A stretch of 54,077 bases of DNA from Ketobacter sp. (GCF_003671495.1 NZ_RCHN01000044.1:1-54077); one strand, 5' to 3'; positions 1 through 7,727 are shown, numbered from the stretch's first letter. Notes: generated from the letters alone by a model not told the origin. Numbers and translations are program-made.

Positions 1-58
1 GCGGGTCTTACGCTTCTTGTGATTGTATTCTGCCTCTGAGAAACTGAGTTGATCCATA

Positions 59-1159
59 TTGTCCACCATTCATGTGATTCCTGGATTATGCCATACGGGT
101 GGACTTAATCAGAGCATCCCTAAGCGAGATAGCATTATTGAACGCGCACCTGAAAAAGACGTGGTTTATTTAAAAGGCATTCTCAAAGAATTATTTCCAC
201 TTCTCGAAGATTCTAGTTATTCGATGTATGGTTCCGATTATGATCAGTGTGGTCGAGTTGCGTCAGAGAAAAGGCTTTATATCGCACTTCATTATCAGAT
301 CCCAACGGGATTCGCATCAGATACCGAGATAGTTTCTTTTTTATACGGATCAATCAATCGCGAGGAGTATTTGAGAAGAGCGATTTCCGAAGGTTTCGTA
401 GAGCGGTTATTTGAACTTTTGCACCATAACATTGAGAAGGCTAACCAAGAGAATGCTGCTCTCTCATTAAAGGCTTTATATACAGTCTTCTTAGATTCGC
501 CGTACTTAAAGAGCTTTGAAGATGCTGTTCACGGTTTCTTTGGGTTTGAGCCATATCGAAATATCATGTGGTTGACGTTTGCTTTTATTAAGGACTTGGA
601 TGAAAAGGAGCAATTTCTCTTTGATTTGCTCCAAAACCCCAGATTTCTACCAATTACAGCTGACATAAGTCGTCGACTATTAGTTCAGCTAGGAAGGATA
701 GAGACCGATGATCCGAGATTAAAAGAAGAGCGGTGGCTATCCCAAGAAAAAGGAGAAGAGTACCTTGAAACTTGGTCCGACATGGTTGCGAGTGAGTTAC
801 TAGATGGTGGGCTCGCTGACTCTATTCACGCATCACACATTTATTTTGTATTCTATCGTGTGTCTAAGGAAAAAACGAAGCAAGTTTTCAGTAAGTGGAT
901 AAATGAGGAGCTAGGCATAGAAAAGATAGCTAAGGTTGTGGGTCGATGCGGAAGTGATTCTACTAACGGGCCATACGCAGAAATATCTGAGGATTCATTA
1001 TCTGAACTATTGGATTATCAGCGTCTTAAGAAACTTGCTGACGAGGAATTAAACAATACTAACCAACCGCTTTCGAATTACTTGAAGGCCATTTACTTAA
1101 GCATTCTGACTGGTGAAAAATATTATCTTAATGATGCCACCAAAGGCGAAAAATTCTAA
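59..1159 (+). CDS. Cassette-borne hypothetical protein, possible KAP P-loop NTPase C-terminal fragment
   Basis: A 366-residue soluble protein, rich in acidic and helical segments, with no signal peptide or membrane span. Residues about 38-95 (ELFPLLED, then RLYIALHYQIPTGFASD) recall the region after the ATPase core in KAP-family P-loop NTPases. No Walker A or B motif is present, so if the likeness is real this is a C-terminal piece. The only usable start is TTG at 59. In-frame stops lie at 20-22 and 50-52, and no clear ribosome site precedes the start. The gene is followed by an attC-like hairpin and is probably an integron cassette gene. It could be an intact unknown protein or the remnant of a longer one; the KAP assignment is weak. 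Confidence 0.55.
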   Translation: MSTIHVIPGLCHTGGLNQSIPKRDSIIERAPEKDVVYLKGILKELFPLLEDSSYSMYGSDYDQCGRVASEKRLYIALHYQIPTGFASDTEIVSFLYGSINREEYLRRAISEGFVERLFELLHHNIEKANQENAALSLKALYTVFLDSPYLKSFEDAVHGFFGFEPYRNIMWLTFAFIKDLDEKEQFLFDLLQNPRFLPITADISRRLLVQLGRIETDDPRLKEERWLSQEKGEEYLETWSDMVASELLDGGLADSIHASHIYFVFYRVSKEKTKQVFSKWINEELGIEKIAKVVGRCGSDSTNGPYAEISEDSLSELLDYQRLKKLADEELNNTNQPLSNYLKAIYLSILTGEKYYLNDATKGEKF

Positions 1160-1177
1160 ATTATTCTGCAAATATGG

Positions 1178-1292
1178 AGTCACAACAAGCGGCTCCAGCG
1201 GATACTATTACGCTTATGATCGTTTTTGAGTAGTCGCTGAGCTCCATTTTACACAAAAACGCTCTCCGTAGTATGTGCCGGTGAGCAAAGCG
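1178..1292 (+). other. attC-like recombination site 1
   Basis: A hairpin of about 115 nt. The outer arms pair (5' AACAAGC-GGCTC..ATACTA against 3' TAGTATGTGCCGGTGAGC..GCGTT), with an inner CGTTTTTG/CAAAAACG arm. The R''-like box TCACAAC lies at 1179-1186 and the R' box G^TTGAGC at 1292. The cassette-start partner TTGTGA appears at 17-22, but a C replaces the expected G at 16. Length and layout resemble Vibrio-type attC sites. Confidence 0.6.
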
Positions 1293-1320
1293 TTGAGCGC
1301 TAAGAGGGTTCAAGTTCTAC

Positions 1321-2031
1321 ATGCAAAATACGATCTACATAGCGGAACCTATTTTTTCGGAAAAGTTACAAAAATTTGACAATGAAGCTGCCTTCCCACC
1401 AATTAAGAAAATTGGAGTTACGACTGATCTACCAGATCGTAGAGAGAAGGAATTATTGGGCACCATAAGTCCGGTAAAAATATCAATTGTCAAAGCTTGG
1501 ACAGATGTAGATGCTCGTAAAATCGAGTCTATGCTCCACACGATATTGGACAATTCCAGACTTGATGGCGAGTATTTCTGGGATGGTAATGAAACCTTAG
1601 TAGATGCAGTAACCGATTTTATTGAGGCTTATCACCCTGAAGCCAAAGAAGTGGGAGTATCTGATGAGGCTGATGTGGTGGCCGCTACAGATGCTGTGCA
1701 AAAGAAAAACTCTCAAAGGATCTATACAGAGGTTATCCCTAGACTTGATGAGCTGTCAATTAAGTACAATATTACTAAGAATGGAAATGGTGTGCGATTT
1801 AAGCTTGGTGAATATTCTTTGCATTTGGGCGGTAAAACGTCCGCTCGATATACACTAACCATCTGGTCAAAAACCAAAAATACAGAAAATGCATTGTCTG
1901 ACTTTGAGCACTCTCAAGAGCTATCAGCAAATGGCTCTGAAGATAGTAATCGTAGGGCGAGAATTCCTATGAGCAATTTGCAAACAATATTAGAATCAAT
2001 TTCAAAATATGTTCATCAACACGGCACTTAG
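1321..2031 (+). CDS. T5orf172/GIY-YIG-type domain protein (integron cassette)
   Basis: A 236-residue protein. Residues about 4-95 fit the T5orf172 (MUG113) branch of the GIY-YIG fold: an N-terminal YIA strand, KIGVTTDLPDRREKEL with the family's K-G-x-T and conserved Arg, and later EYFW. The C-terminal part (about 125-236) holds a second unassigned alpha/beta region. Such domains occur in phage and mobile-element proteins that bind or cut DNA; nuclease activity here is inferred. The start is ATG 1321 with GAGGG about 11 nt upstream. The stop lies inside the next attC, typical of cassette genes. It is unusual in being a free-standing cassette gene. Confidence 0.7.
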   Translation: MQNTIYIAEPIFSEKLQKFDNEAAFPPIKKIGVTTDLPDRREKELLGTISPVKISIVKAWTDVDARKIESMLHTILDNSRLDGEYFWDGNETLVDAVTDFIEAYHPEAKEVGVSDEADVVAATDAVQKKNSQRIYTEVIPRLDELSIKYNITKNGNGVRFKLGEYSLHLGGKTSARYTLTIWSKTKNTENALSDFEHSQELSANGSEDSNRRARIPMSNLQTILESISKYVHQHGT

Positions 2032-2077
2032 AAAGTGCGCAGCAGTGGGACGTCTGGCTGCGCGCCTATGCTTAGTG
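2014..2077 (+). other. attC-like recombination site 2
   Basis: A foldable site of about 64 nt: outer AACAC (2018-2022) pairs with AGTGTT, and inner GCGCAGC pairs with GCTGCGC. The right end is G^TTATGAGC at 2077. The R''-like box CATCAAC matches the cassette start TTGAGC at only 5 of 7 positions, so this junction has drifted. It overlaps the last codons of the preceding gene. Confidence 0.6.
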
Positions 2078-2119
2078 TTATGAGCTGTCAGATTTAGTAG
2101 CACTATCTCGAGATTAAAA

Positions 2120-2506
2120 ATGAAGTTGAGAGAGCATCTTAAGAAACTGTACAGGTGGGAACGTGGTCGCCAGGAGACCGGATACGATAAGATGCTACTT
2201 GGCGTGGCATTTTGGCCGTTACCGATGGATATATACCTATTGAGATTTAATGAAGGAAGTGAAATCCCTCCGCACAGAGACAGTGTCGAAAAAGGCGATC
2301 ACTTCAGATTGAATCTGGTGCTCAAAGCAGCAAAGCTTGGTGGCGAGTTCAATTGCGTAGATCCAATATTTGAAACACAAAGGATAAAGTTCTTTCGCCC
2401 AGATGTGTCAGAGCATTCTGTTAGCAAGGTTGTGAAGGGTAATAGGTATCTGCTAAGTGTTGGCTGGGTCTTGGCTCATAACAAATTGCAGCAAGGGACC
2501 CGATAA
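2120..2506 (+). CDS. Small 2-oxoglutarate/Fe(II) oxygenase-like protein (integron cassette)
   Basis: A 128-residue protein with the facial triad of 2OG-Fe(II)/aspartyl hydroxylase-like enzymes: HRD in IPPHRDSV (residues about 52-58), a distal His in SEHSV (about 97), and GNRYLLSVGW, whose Arg is placed to bind 2-oxoglutarate. It is shorter than typical family members and starts close to the catalytic core. Substrate cannot be told from sequence. It is the only gene of its cassette (2078-2526), and its last ten codons are formed by the attC site. An oxygenase of this size in a cassette suggests modification of a small molecule or peptide; that is inference. Confidence 0.7.
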   Translation: MKLREHLKKLYRWERGRQETGYDKMLLGVAFWPLPMDIYLLRFNEGSEIPPHRDSVEKGDHFRLNLVLKAAKLGGEFNCVDPIFETQRIKFFRPDVSEHSVSKVVKGNRYLLSVGWVLAHNKLQQGTR

Positions 2507-2526
2507 ATGCGCCACTGATTTATGCG
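2474..2526 (+). other. attC recombination site 3
   Basis: A short attC of about 53 nt. R'' GCTCATAAC at 2474-2482 is the exact 9-nt reverse complement of the start of its own cassette (2077-2085). The site ends TATGCG^TTATAGC. This and the next site are the strongest evidence for the array. Confidence 0.75.
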
Positions 2527-2533
2527 TTATAGC

Positions 2534-2830
2534 TCATTCATCCTGCTGAATTCTCGATAGCGCGATGTCATAAACTTCATTTCGATTTCTTTTACCAACT
2601 GCTACCACTGTTACAGTAACTATTTCATCTTCGACTGAGTAAACCAGGCGATAGCCAAGCTGGCGAAGCTTAATTTTGTATAGGTTAGTTGCTCCAGATA
2701 ATGCTGAAGCGGGAACGTGAGGATTTTCTAAGCGTTCTTCGAGTTTCTTCTTAAATTGATCTCGTACTGTGTGTCCAAGCTTTTTCCATTCTTTTAATGC
2801 TGTTCTCTTGAATTCAAGGCTATAGGTCAT
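2534..2830 (-). CDS. RelE/StbE-family toxin
   Basis: A 98-residue toxin of the RelE superfamily, predicted to be a ribosome-dependent mRNA interferase. Visible motifs are an N-terminal beta strand followed by FKRTALKEWKKL, LEERLENPHVP, LYKIKLRQLGYRLVY and AVGKRNRNEVY, as in StbE/RelE proteins. Start ATG 2830 overlaps the antitoxin gene by 11 nt, so translation is probably coupled. The pair lies antisense to cassette polarity and uses its own promoter, as toxin-antitoxin cassettes usually do. Such pairs are known to stabilise cassette arrays. Family assignment is firm; target details are inferred. Confidence 0.9.
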   Translation of the reverse strand: MTYSLEFKRTALKEWKKLGHTVRDQFKKKLEERLENPHVPASALSGATNLYKIKLRQLGYRLVYSVEDEIVTVTVVAVGKRNRNEVYDIALSRIQQDE

Positions 2831-3068
2831 CAAGAGTTACCTTAACGGACTCCTCATCCATTCGCTCTTTAACTAATTTGAGCAATTCGGCATCATCAAT
2901 GAGTTCCATAAGAGCTTCATAGGCTTGAGCCGGGACACAATAGAATGCGGGTTCATTCCGATTAAGCACAGCGATTGGCATTCCGTTGCCGCTAGCAACA
3001 ACCTTCATTGGGTTAGCTTTGAGCTCAGATATGCTAGCTGCGATATCTGTAAGCACTTGATATGGCAT
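2820..3068 (-). CDS. Phd/YefM-type antitoxin (StbD-like)
   Basis: An 82-residue antitoxin. The N-terminal half has the Phd/YefM DNA-binding pattern (SISELKANPMKVV, then GMPIAVLNRNEPAFYCVP), close to StbD. The acidic C-terminal tail (ELLKLVKERMDEE..) would wrap the toxin. It is the first gene of the pair and the likely autorepressor acting on the AGGTCT boxes just upstream (3085-3114). The ATG at 3068 lies about 35 nt from the -10 box. Confidence 0.9.
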   Translation of the reverse strand: MPYQVLTDIAASISELKANPMKVVASGNGMPIAVLNRNEPAFYCVPAQAYEALMELIDDAELLKLVKERMDEESVKVTLDDL

Positions 3069-3084
3069 GATATTTTCCTATTTA

Positions 3085-3132
3085 AGACCTTTTAATAGGT
3101 CTCATTATAGGTCTTCTAAATGGTTTGGTAAA
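3085..3132 (-). promoter_or_regulatory. Toxin-antitoxin promoter with three AGGTCT operator boxes
   Basis: On the minus strand TTTACC, 17 nt and a perfect TATAAT (plus-strand 3104-3109) form a strong promoter. Three hexamers start exactly 12 bp apart: AGACCT (3085), AGGTCT (3097) and AGGTCT (3109). The first two form an inverted repeat. They overlap the -10 box and leader, fitting antitoxin autorepression. Confidence 0.7.
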
Positions 3133-3135
3133 TAT

Positions 3136-3219
3136 GCTATAACAAATCGTTGCACCGGACATGAGACCCCACCCAATTGTGGTTCGCTGGGCCCCTGTGC
3201 AAGGCAGTACACAAGCGCG
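3136..3219 (+). other. attC recombination site 4 (last in array)
   Basis: R'' GCTATAAC at 3136-3143 is the exact reverse complement of its cassette start GTTATAGC at 2526-2533. An inner TTGCACCGG pairs imperfectly with CCCCTGTGCAA, and the right end is GCGCG^TTACCC. Length is about 84 nt. No further attC is seen downstream. Confidence 0.75.
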
Positions 3220-3241
3220 TTACCCACAATCAGGAAATATC

Positions 3242-3703
3242 ATGAGAACCAAGTGCTTTTTATTTCTGTTGTTGATGGTGTCAGGGAATCTCTTGGCGAG
3301 TGAAGCCAGCTTGAAGGCGGTCGGTCTCGAGTCCACGGATGAGAGTGGATGCTACTTAACAGATGGCAAGAGCATCTTTCCAACCATCCCTACTATGGTT
3401 GCGGCCTACGATGACGCCCGTGTCGATAAAAACATTGTACTTAAGGTGATTGATGTGGCTGTGTCTGCGGGTTGCGATATTAATGCACCGGACAATCAGG
3501 GGCTCTCCGCTCTGAATGCAGCCGTACTGTTCAATAATCCCAAACTGGTAGAATTGCTCCTGGAATACGGGGCTGATCCAAGTCTGAGAATAGCCAGCCA
3601 ACATAAGAACTTAAATGGTCTTAATACCCAAGAGTTCATAGAATACCTAAATGCAAAAAATCAAAAGCGCGATGCAGTAGCAAGAATATTGAATCAGCCC
3701 TGA
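3242..3703 (+). CDS. Secreted ankyrin-repeat protein
   Basis: A 153-residue protein with a signal peptide (residues 1-20, FLFLLLMVSGNLLA). About two ankyrin repeats follow: one around GCDINAPDNQGLSALNAAVLFNNPKLVELLLEYGADPSLR (residues about 81-118) and a weaker one on each side. ATG 3242 was chosen because it opens the signal peptide; an upstream ATG lies inside the attC site. It is 23 bp upstream of the endopeptidase-like gene and probably cotranscribed with it. Ankyrin repeats mediate protein binding, so it may be a periplasmic partner or immunity-like protein for that enzyme; this is inference from adjacency. Confidence 0.7.
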   Translation: MRTKCFLFLLLMVSGNLLASEASLKAVGLESTDESGCYLTDGKSIFPTIPTMVAAYDDARVDKNIVLKVIDVAVSAGCDINAPDNQGLSALNAAVLFNNPKLVELLLEYGADPSLRIASQHKNLNGLNTQEFIEYLNAKNQKRDAVARILNQP

Positions 3704-3726
3704 TAAGGCATATCGCCCTGAGAATT

Positions 3727-4404
3727 ATGAAATATCTACTGACTTTCCTTTTATGGCTTCCCGGCGTTGTCTTTGGTTCTGACAGTGTTTGCTACGGCAC
3801 CACGTCCGACGGGCGGTTGGAAAACGGCGTGGAGCTACCCCGCTCAGGGCCAAACTTCGTCACATATAGTGATGTCGCAAGACTGGCTGGGCGCACCTAT
3901 GTACATTCTGAAGTCCATGAAATTCTGATAGCCGCTTACTCAGCGCTTGAGAAAGAGCTGCCCGACAAAATCTATAAGTATGCAGAAACGGGATTTAAGG
4001 ATGGCGGGCCATTCAGTCCACACAAGACGCACAGAAATGGGCTGTCAGTTGATTTCATGACACCTATGATGGACAAAAATGGTAAATCGGTGCATCTACC
4101 CACGAACCCATGGAATAAGTTCGGCTATAACATCGAGCTGGATGAGCAAGGCCATTACGAAGATTTGTCTATTGATTACGACGCTCTTGCGGCACATATA
4201 GTCGCATTAGATCGCGCAGCCAAACACCGTGGGCATACACTATGGCGAGTCATATTCGATCCAAAACTACAGCCTGGCCTTTTCGATACAGAGTATGGCG
4301 AATATATTAAGGCTAACATTCAGCTGTCACAAAAGAGGTCTTGGGTGAGGCATGACGAGCATTATCATGTGGACTTCGTTGTTCCTTGCAAGCAGTTGAT
4401 TTAA
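3727..4404 (+). CDS. MepA-like penicillin-insensitive murein endopeptidase
   Basis: A 225-residue exported protein (signal peptide about 1-18). It has the LAS metallopeptidase layout: GPFSPHKTHRNGLSVDF (His and Asp zinc ligands, residues about 96-112) and the C-terminal HDEHYHVDF with the third His ligand. MepA enzymes cleave D-alanyl-meso-diaminopimelyl cross-links in peptidoglycan. It is shorter than E. coli MepA (about 274 residues). It follows the ankyrin gene with a 23 bp gap, so the two may be a functional pair. Zinc ligands appear intact; cross-link specificity is inferred. Confidence 0.8.
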   Translation: MKYLLTFLLWLPGVVFGSDSVCYGTTSDGRLENGVELPRSGPNFVTYSDVARLAGRTYVHSEVHEILIAAYSALEKELPDKIYKYAETGFKDGGPFSPHKTHRNGLSVDFMTPMMDKNGKSVHLPTNPWNKFGYNIELDEQGHYEDLSIDYDALAAHIVALDRAAKHRGHTLWRVIFDPKLQPGLFDTEYGEYIKANIQLSQKRSWVRHDEHYHVDFVVPCKQLI

Positions 4405-4547
4405 CTCACTAAAACACAGCATTCCACCGGGCTCAGGTTAAGCCAGCGCCTGACTTTGTGATTTTTTCACACCTCTCAATTGCAACTTTTTTAACCAATT
4501 CATCGTATTCCAATCAACCACATTAAGTTCCTTTGGAGTTGAAGACG

Positions 4548-6740
4548 ATGAACCCGCAAATCACAAAACTGGCCAGCACACTTTCCCTAATCGGCTTTCT
4601 TACCGCTTGCGGCGGTGGTGGCGGCGGAGGCGGGGGTAACGCGGACAATGGCGGGGAAGCCCCCCTGCAACCTGCGGCACCGCTGGCGTCTATTCAATTT
4701 CCGACTCCACAATCGCTCACCAACCAAACATCGGTTATCGTACGGGGCACCGCACAAGACCCAGACGGCAGCACCATTACCGGTGTGTTTGTGAATGGAA
4801 TCGAAGTACAAAGTGACGATGGCTTTGCCACCTGGCAAGTCACTGTGCCGGTTCGGCTGGGCACCAACACGCTGACCGTGGAAACGGAAGATGCCACCGG
4901 CAATATCGACCCTGCCGCTGCGTCGGTCGACATTCGCGGCCACACCTTACCCCTGATAAGCGGTGCCAACGAAAACACCATGTCGGTAGATACAGCGAAT
5001 AACCGCGCTCTAATGGTAGACAACAATCACGACGCCATACTGGCATTCGACCTGGCTTCGGGCGAACGCACAGTGCTTGCCAGCCCAAGGGGCCTGGATA
5101 ACTTCATTAACCTGGAACCGGTAGGCAGCGGTGAGGCTCTGGACTTTTCATCGCAGCTGAATTTTGATAGTGACGCGCAACGTGCTCTGGTGCTTGAGCC
5201 ATTGAACAACACTTTCACACTAAGAGGCATTGTAGAAGTTGATCTTAACACCGGCGAACGCAGCGTTTTTTACAATCCAAACCAAGGCAGCGGACCGCAA
5301 ATAGACCGTATCCGTTCTTTCGTATTTGATCGCGCAAATAATCGGTTGTTGGCTCTGGATGGCTTCAGCAGAAATTTACGATTGATGGAAGTGAATCTGG
5401 CCAATTTAGAACGCAGGGTGATTCGGGGTTTTGAAACCGTACCGTCTGACGCGCTGGCACTCAACACCGACAATCAATTATTGATGACCGGTGAAATCAA
5501 TCAGAAAACCGTTTTGTATTCTGTCAATTTAAGTACTGGTGATCGTGAGCTGATCTCAGGCATGGATACCGACAATACATTAGTCGGCAACGGGCCGGAG
5601 TTTGAAAATCCCGCTTCGATCAAAGTGGACGATAACAACCGCGCACTGATGATGGATCAAGTTCTGAAAAAGATCGTGTTGGTTAACCTCGACAATGGCG
5701 ATCGTACGATTCTGGAAGGAACTGGCGTTGACTTTATCGTACCGGTGGGCGCTGACTTTTTTGGTGCACAGCACGCCATTGTTATCGATCGGGATATTGA
5801 ATCACTCATCGTTGTGGATCTAATCAGCGGTGATCGCTCACTGTTAACGAACAACGCCATTGGCACCGGAGTACGATTCAATCGACCCCATACCTTGGCC
5901 GATCTTGGAGATAATCGCGCGTTGGTGACCGATTCCACCAGCGGCAGATTGTTTGAAGTGGATTTAACCAACGGCGATCGCGAATTGGTGTTGGATAACC
6001 CCGGTGAACTCAATCTACAAGCGATGGCCTTAGACAAACCCAACAACCGCGGTTTCTTTATTAACAATACCGAAAACGATCCAAAACTGGTTGAGTTTAA
6101 CTTATCCACCAAAGCGCTACGTGTTATCTCCAGCGCCGCCATTGGCAGTGGACCCACATTGATCGCCCCGGAAGACATCGCTTTTAGCCCGGTTTCCAAT
6201 CGCGTTTTTGTGATCGATAGCGAAGCAAGGTCATTATTGGTAATCGACATTACGACGGGCAACCGTTCGATCATTTCAGATGACAGCAACAGCGGCCCGG
6301 CATTCGACTTCCCACTGTCGTTTGTCATTAACCGCTCAGAAACCACGGCGTTCGTCGGCGATGAAGGCGCGCTGATGGCCGTTGATCTGGCAACAGGCGA
6401 TCGCACTCTGGTATCGGGCATTGATTTCACTACAGGTGATCAGATTGGGGCTTCCGGTTTATTCGATATTACTGCCATGATATTGGATGAAACCAATAAC
6501 CGGATCTTTACTGGCAGTGAAGAAGCTGAATTCACTATCGTTGATTTAACTACTGGAGAGCAAACCGCAGTACCATCGGATTTCAGTGGCTTGGGCTTTT
6601 CTACAATAAAGGATTTGATCATAGACACAGAAAATCAGCGAGCATTCGTATTGGATTCAAGCAAACGGGCCATATTCGCCCTGGATCTTGTCACCGGCTC
6701 TAGGGTTTTGGTTTCATGGTCTGATTTCAACCGTTTCTAA
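4548..6740 (+). CDS. Large outer lipoprotein with Ig-like and beta-propeller repeats
   Basis: A 730-residue lipoprotein. The signal peptide ends in lipobox LTAC followed by an eight-Gly run. Residues about 45-130 form a bacterial Ig/cadherin-like domain (VRGTAQDPDGS..GVFVNG). The rest is about ten repeats with the signature DLxTGDRxLxS and NRALxxD, a predicted beta-propeller of the NHL/YncE kind. ATG 4548 is preferred over TTG 4533 because GGAG sits 9 nt upstream and it opens the signal peptide. The gene is monocistronic, ending in a strong terminator. It is probably a surface binding protein; ligand unknown. Confidence 0.75.
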   Translation: MNPQITKLASTLSLIGFLTACGGGGGGGGGNADNGGEAPLQPAAPLASIQFPTPQSLTNQTSVIVRGTAQDPDGSTITGVFVNGIEVQSDDGFATWQVTVPVRLGTNTLTVETEDATGNIDPAAASVDIRGHTLPLISGANENTMSVDTANNRALMVDNNHDAILAFDLASGERTVLASPRGLDNFINLEPVGSGEALDFSSQLNFDSDAQRALVLEPLNNTFTLRGIVEVDLNTGERSVFYNPNQGSGPQIDRIRSFVFDRANNRLLALDGFSRNLRLMEVNLANLERRVIRGFETVPSDALALNTDNQLLMTGEINQKTVLYSVNLSTGDRELISGMDTDNTLVGNGPEFENPASIKVDDNNRALMMDQVLKKIVLVNLDNGDRTILEGTGVDFIVPVGADFFGAQHAIVIDRDIESLIVVDLISGDRSLLTNNAIGTGVRFNRPHTLADLGDNRALVTDSTSGRLFEVDLTNGDRELVLDNPGELNLQAMALDKPNNRGFFINNTENDPKLVEFNLSTKALRVISSAAIGSGPTLIAPEDIAFSPVSNRVFVIDSEARSLLVIDITTGNRSIISDDSNSGPAFDFPLSFVINRSETTAFVGDEGALMAVDLATGDRTLVSGIDFTTGDQIGASGLFDITAMILDETNNRIFTGSEEAEFTIVDLTTGEQTAVPSDFSGLGFSTIKDLIIDTENQRAFVLDSSKRAIFALDLVTGSRVLVSWSDFNRF

Positions 6741-6748
6741 CCTAAGAT

Positions 6749-6782
6749 GGGCTGTTCCAGGGTAGCCGAACAGCCCTTTTTT
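6749..6782 (+). terminator. Rho-independent terminator
   Basis: Perfect 9-bp stem GGGCTGTTC/GAACAGCCC with a 10-nt loop and a run of six T, starting 8 nt after the lipoprotein stop. Confidence 0.9.
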
Positions 6783-6967
6783 ATTGTCTTGACGCTATAC
6801 TATTTGGTAGATTCAATACGGATTGAATCATCGTGGCCTTTATGGTGTGGAAGGGGCGCAGGCAAGATACTGAAAGCAATCGGCGATCAATATGGGCGCT
6901 CAGACCTTTAAGCTCAGCCTGTTGATGCAAGCGAGCAAATCGTTAAGTACGTTCAGGAGATAACATC

Positions 6968-7276
6968 GTGCTGGAATTGAGGCCTACCTGTGAGCATTGC
7001 AATAAACCGTTGCCTCCCAACTCTTTAGAAGCAATGATTTGCAGTTACGAATGTACTTTCTGTAAACATTGTGTAGAAAATGTCATTGAAAATGTATGCC
7101 CCAATTGTGGTGGTGGGTTTTGTCAAAGACCTATTCGCCCCTCCGTTAATCATAGGGGCAACAATTATCTTGGAAACGATCCTGCCTCCACAACAGTAAA
7201 GCACCGTGCTGTTGATATAGAAAAGCACAGAGCGTTTGCAAAAAGCATTAAGAATATTAATCCTAAGGATCGATAA
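6968..7276 (+). CDS. DUF1272 zinc-ribbon protein
   Basis: A 102-residue protein matching the DUF1272 pattern: opening MLELRPTCEHCNKPLPP, then CSYECTFCKHC and CPNCGGGFCQRPIRP. Four Cys pairs suggest a zinc ribbon or RING-like double zinc site. The start is GTG 6968 with AGGAG about 12 nt upstream. The tail after residue 60 is basic and not conserved. Function of the family is unknown. Confidence 0.8.
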   Translation: MLELRPTCEHCNKPLPPNSLEAMICSYECTFCKHCVENVIENVCPNCGGGFCQRPIRPSVNHRGNNYLGNDPASTTVKHRAVDIEKHRAFAKSIKNINPKDR

Positions 7277-7362
7277 AGATCGAACGGATAGAACTGGATC
7301 GAGATCGGAAATAGAGGATATGACTCGCTTCAGAATTCAGAGAGTCTAGGGAAGGTTAACAA

Positions 7363-7635
7363 TTGATTAAAATTAAAATCGTGGGATGGCTATGTCTAGC
7401 GAGCATTCTAGTCTGGAGCGCAGTTACGTTTTTTGGAGTCCCTGTTGACGCTCTACCAGAGGTCGGTGGGAAATCTGGTGCTTTTCTGATGGCAATCAGT
7501 GTACTTTCAATTCTCATTGAGCCACTATTCGTGAATTATTCCGTGTCAATGGTCTATATACTTATATCTATAATTCCATTAGTAATGGCTTTCATGAATT
7601 ATAGAAAATTAAATCGTGAACGTAGCGGTGACTAA
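7363..7635 (+). CDS. Small membrane protein
   Basis: A 90-residue protein with three hydrophobic segments (about 7-24, 38-54 and 62-80). The start is TTG 7363 with GGGAAGG about 10 nt upstream. I do not recognise the family. It lies among other small membrane protein genes without obvious operon structure. Confidence 0.5.
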   Translation: MIKIKIVGWLCLASILVWSAVTFFGVPVDALPEVGGKSGAFLMAISVLSILIEPLFVNYSVSMVYILISIIPLVMAFMNYRKLNRERSGD

Positions 7636-7727
7636 ATGAGCGCTGCTTTGGATTTTGCACCAAGCATTATGCAGTGGTCAGTGAAGTGCCATTAGGATTG
7701 CAGTTTAGACACGAGCCTCATCGTCAT

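Larger units (their letters stand above)
1..3219 (+). mobile_element. Distal part of an integron gene-cassette array
   Basis: Four hairpin-forming attC-like sites (about 1178-1292, 2014-2077, 2474-2526 and 3136-3219) separate short one- or two-gene modules. Cassette junctions read G^TTGAGC (1292), G^TTATGAGC (2077), G^TTATAGC (2526) and G^TTACCC (3219). The starts at 2077 and 2526 are exact reverse complements of the R'' boxes GCTCATAAC (2474-2482) and GCTATAAC (3136-3143) closing the same cassettes. That is what circular-cassette integration predicts. ORF ends run into the attC sites, as is usual in cassettes. No integrase is visible; by array polarity it would lie to the left. The array seems to end at 3219, since no partner R'' box for TTACCC was found in a credible place. 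Confidence 0.75.

Noticed and set aside
4457..4471. CRP-like TGTGA...TCACA upstream of the large lipoprotein
   Set aside because: The half sites are separated by 5 bp rather than 6, and the spacer is a T run, so it is more likely a chance AT-rich palindrome.
4632..4640. GGGGTAAC as a possible R'' partner for the cassette start TTACCC at 3219
   Set aside because: It lies inside the Gly-run codons of the lipoprotein gene and lacks any hairpin or right-hand attC end.
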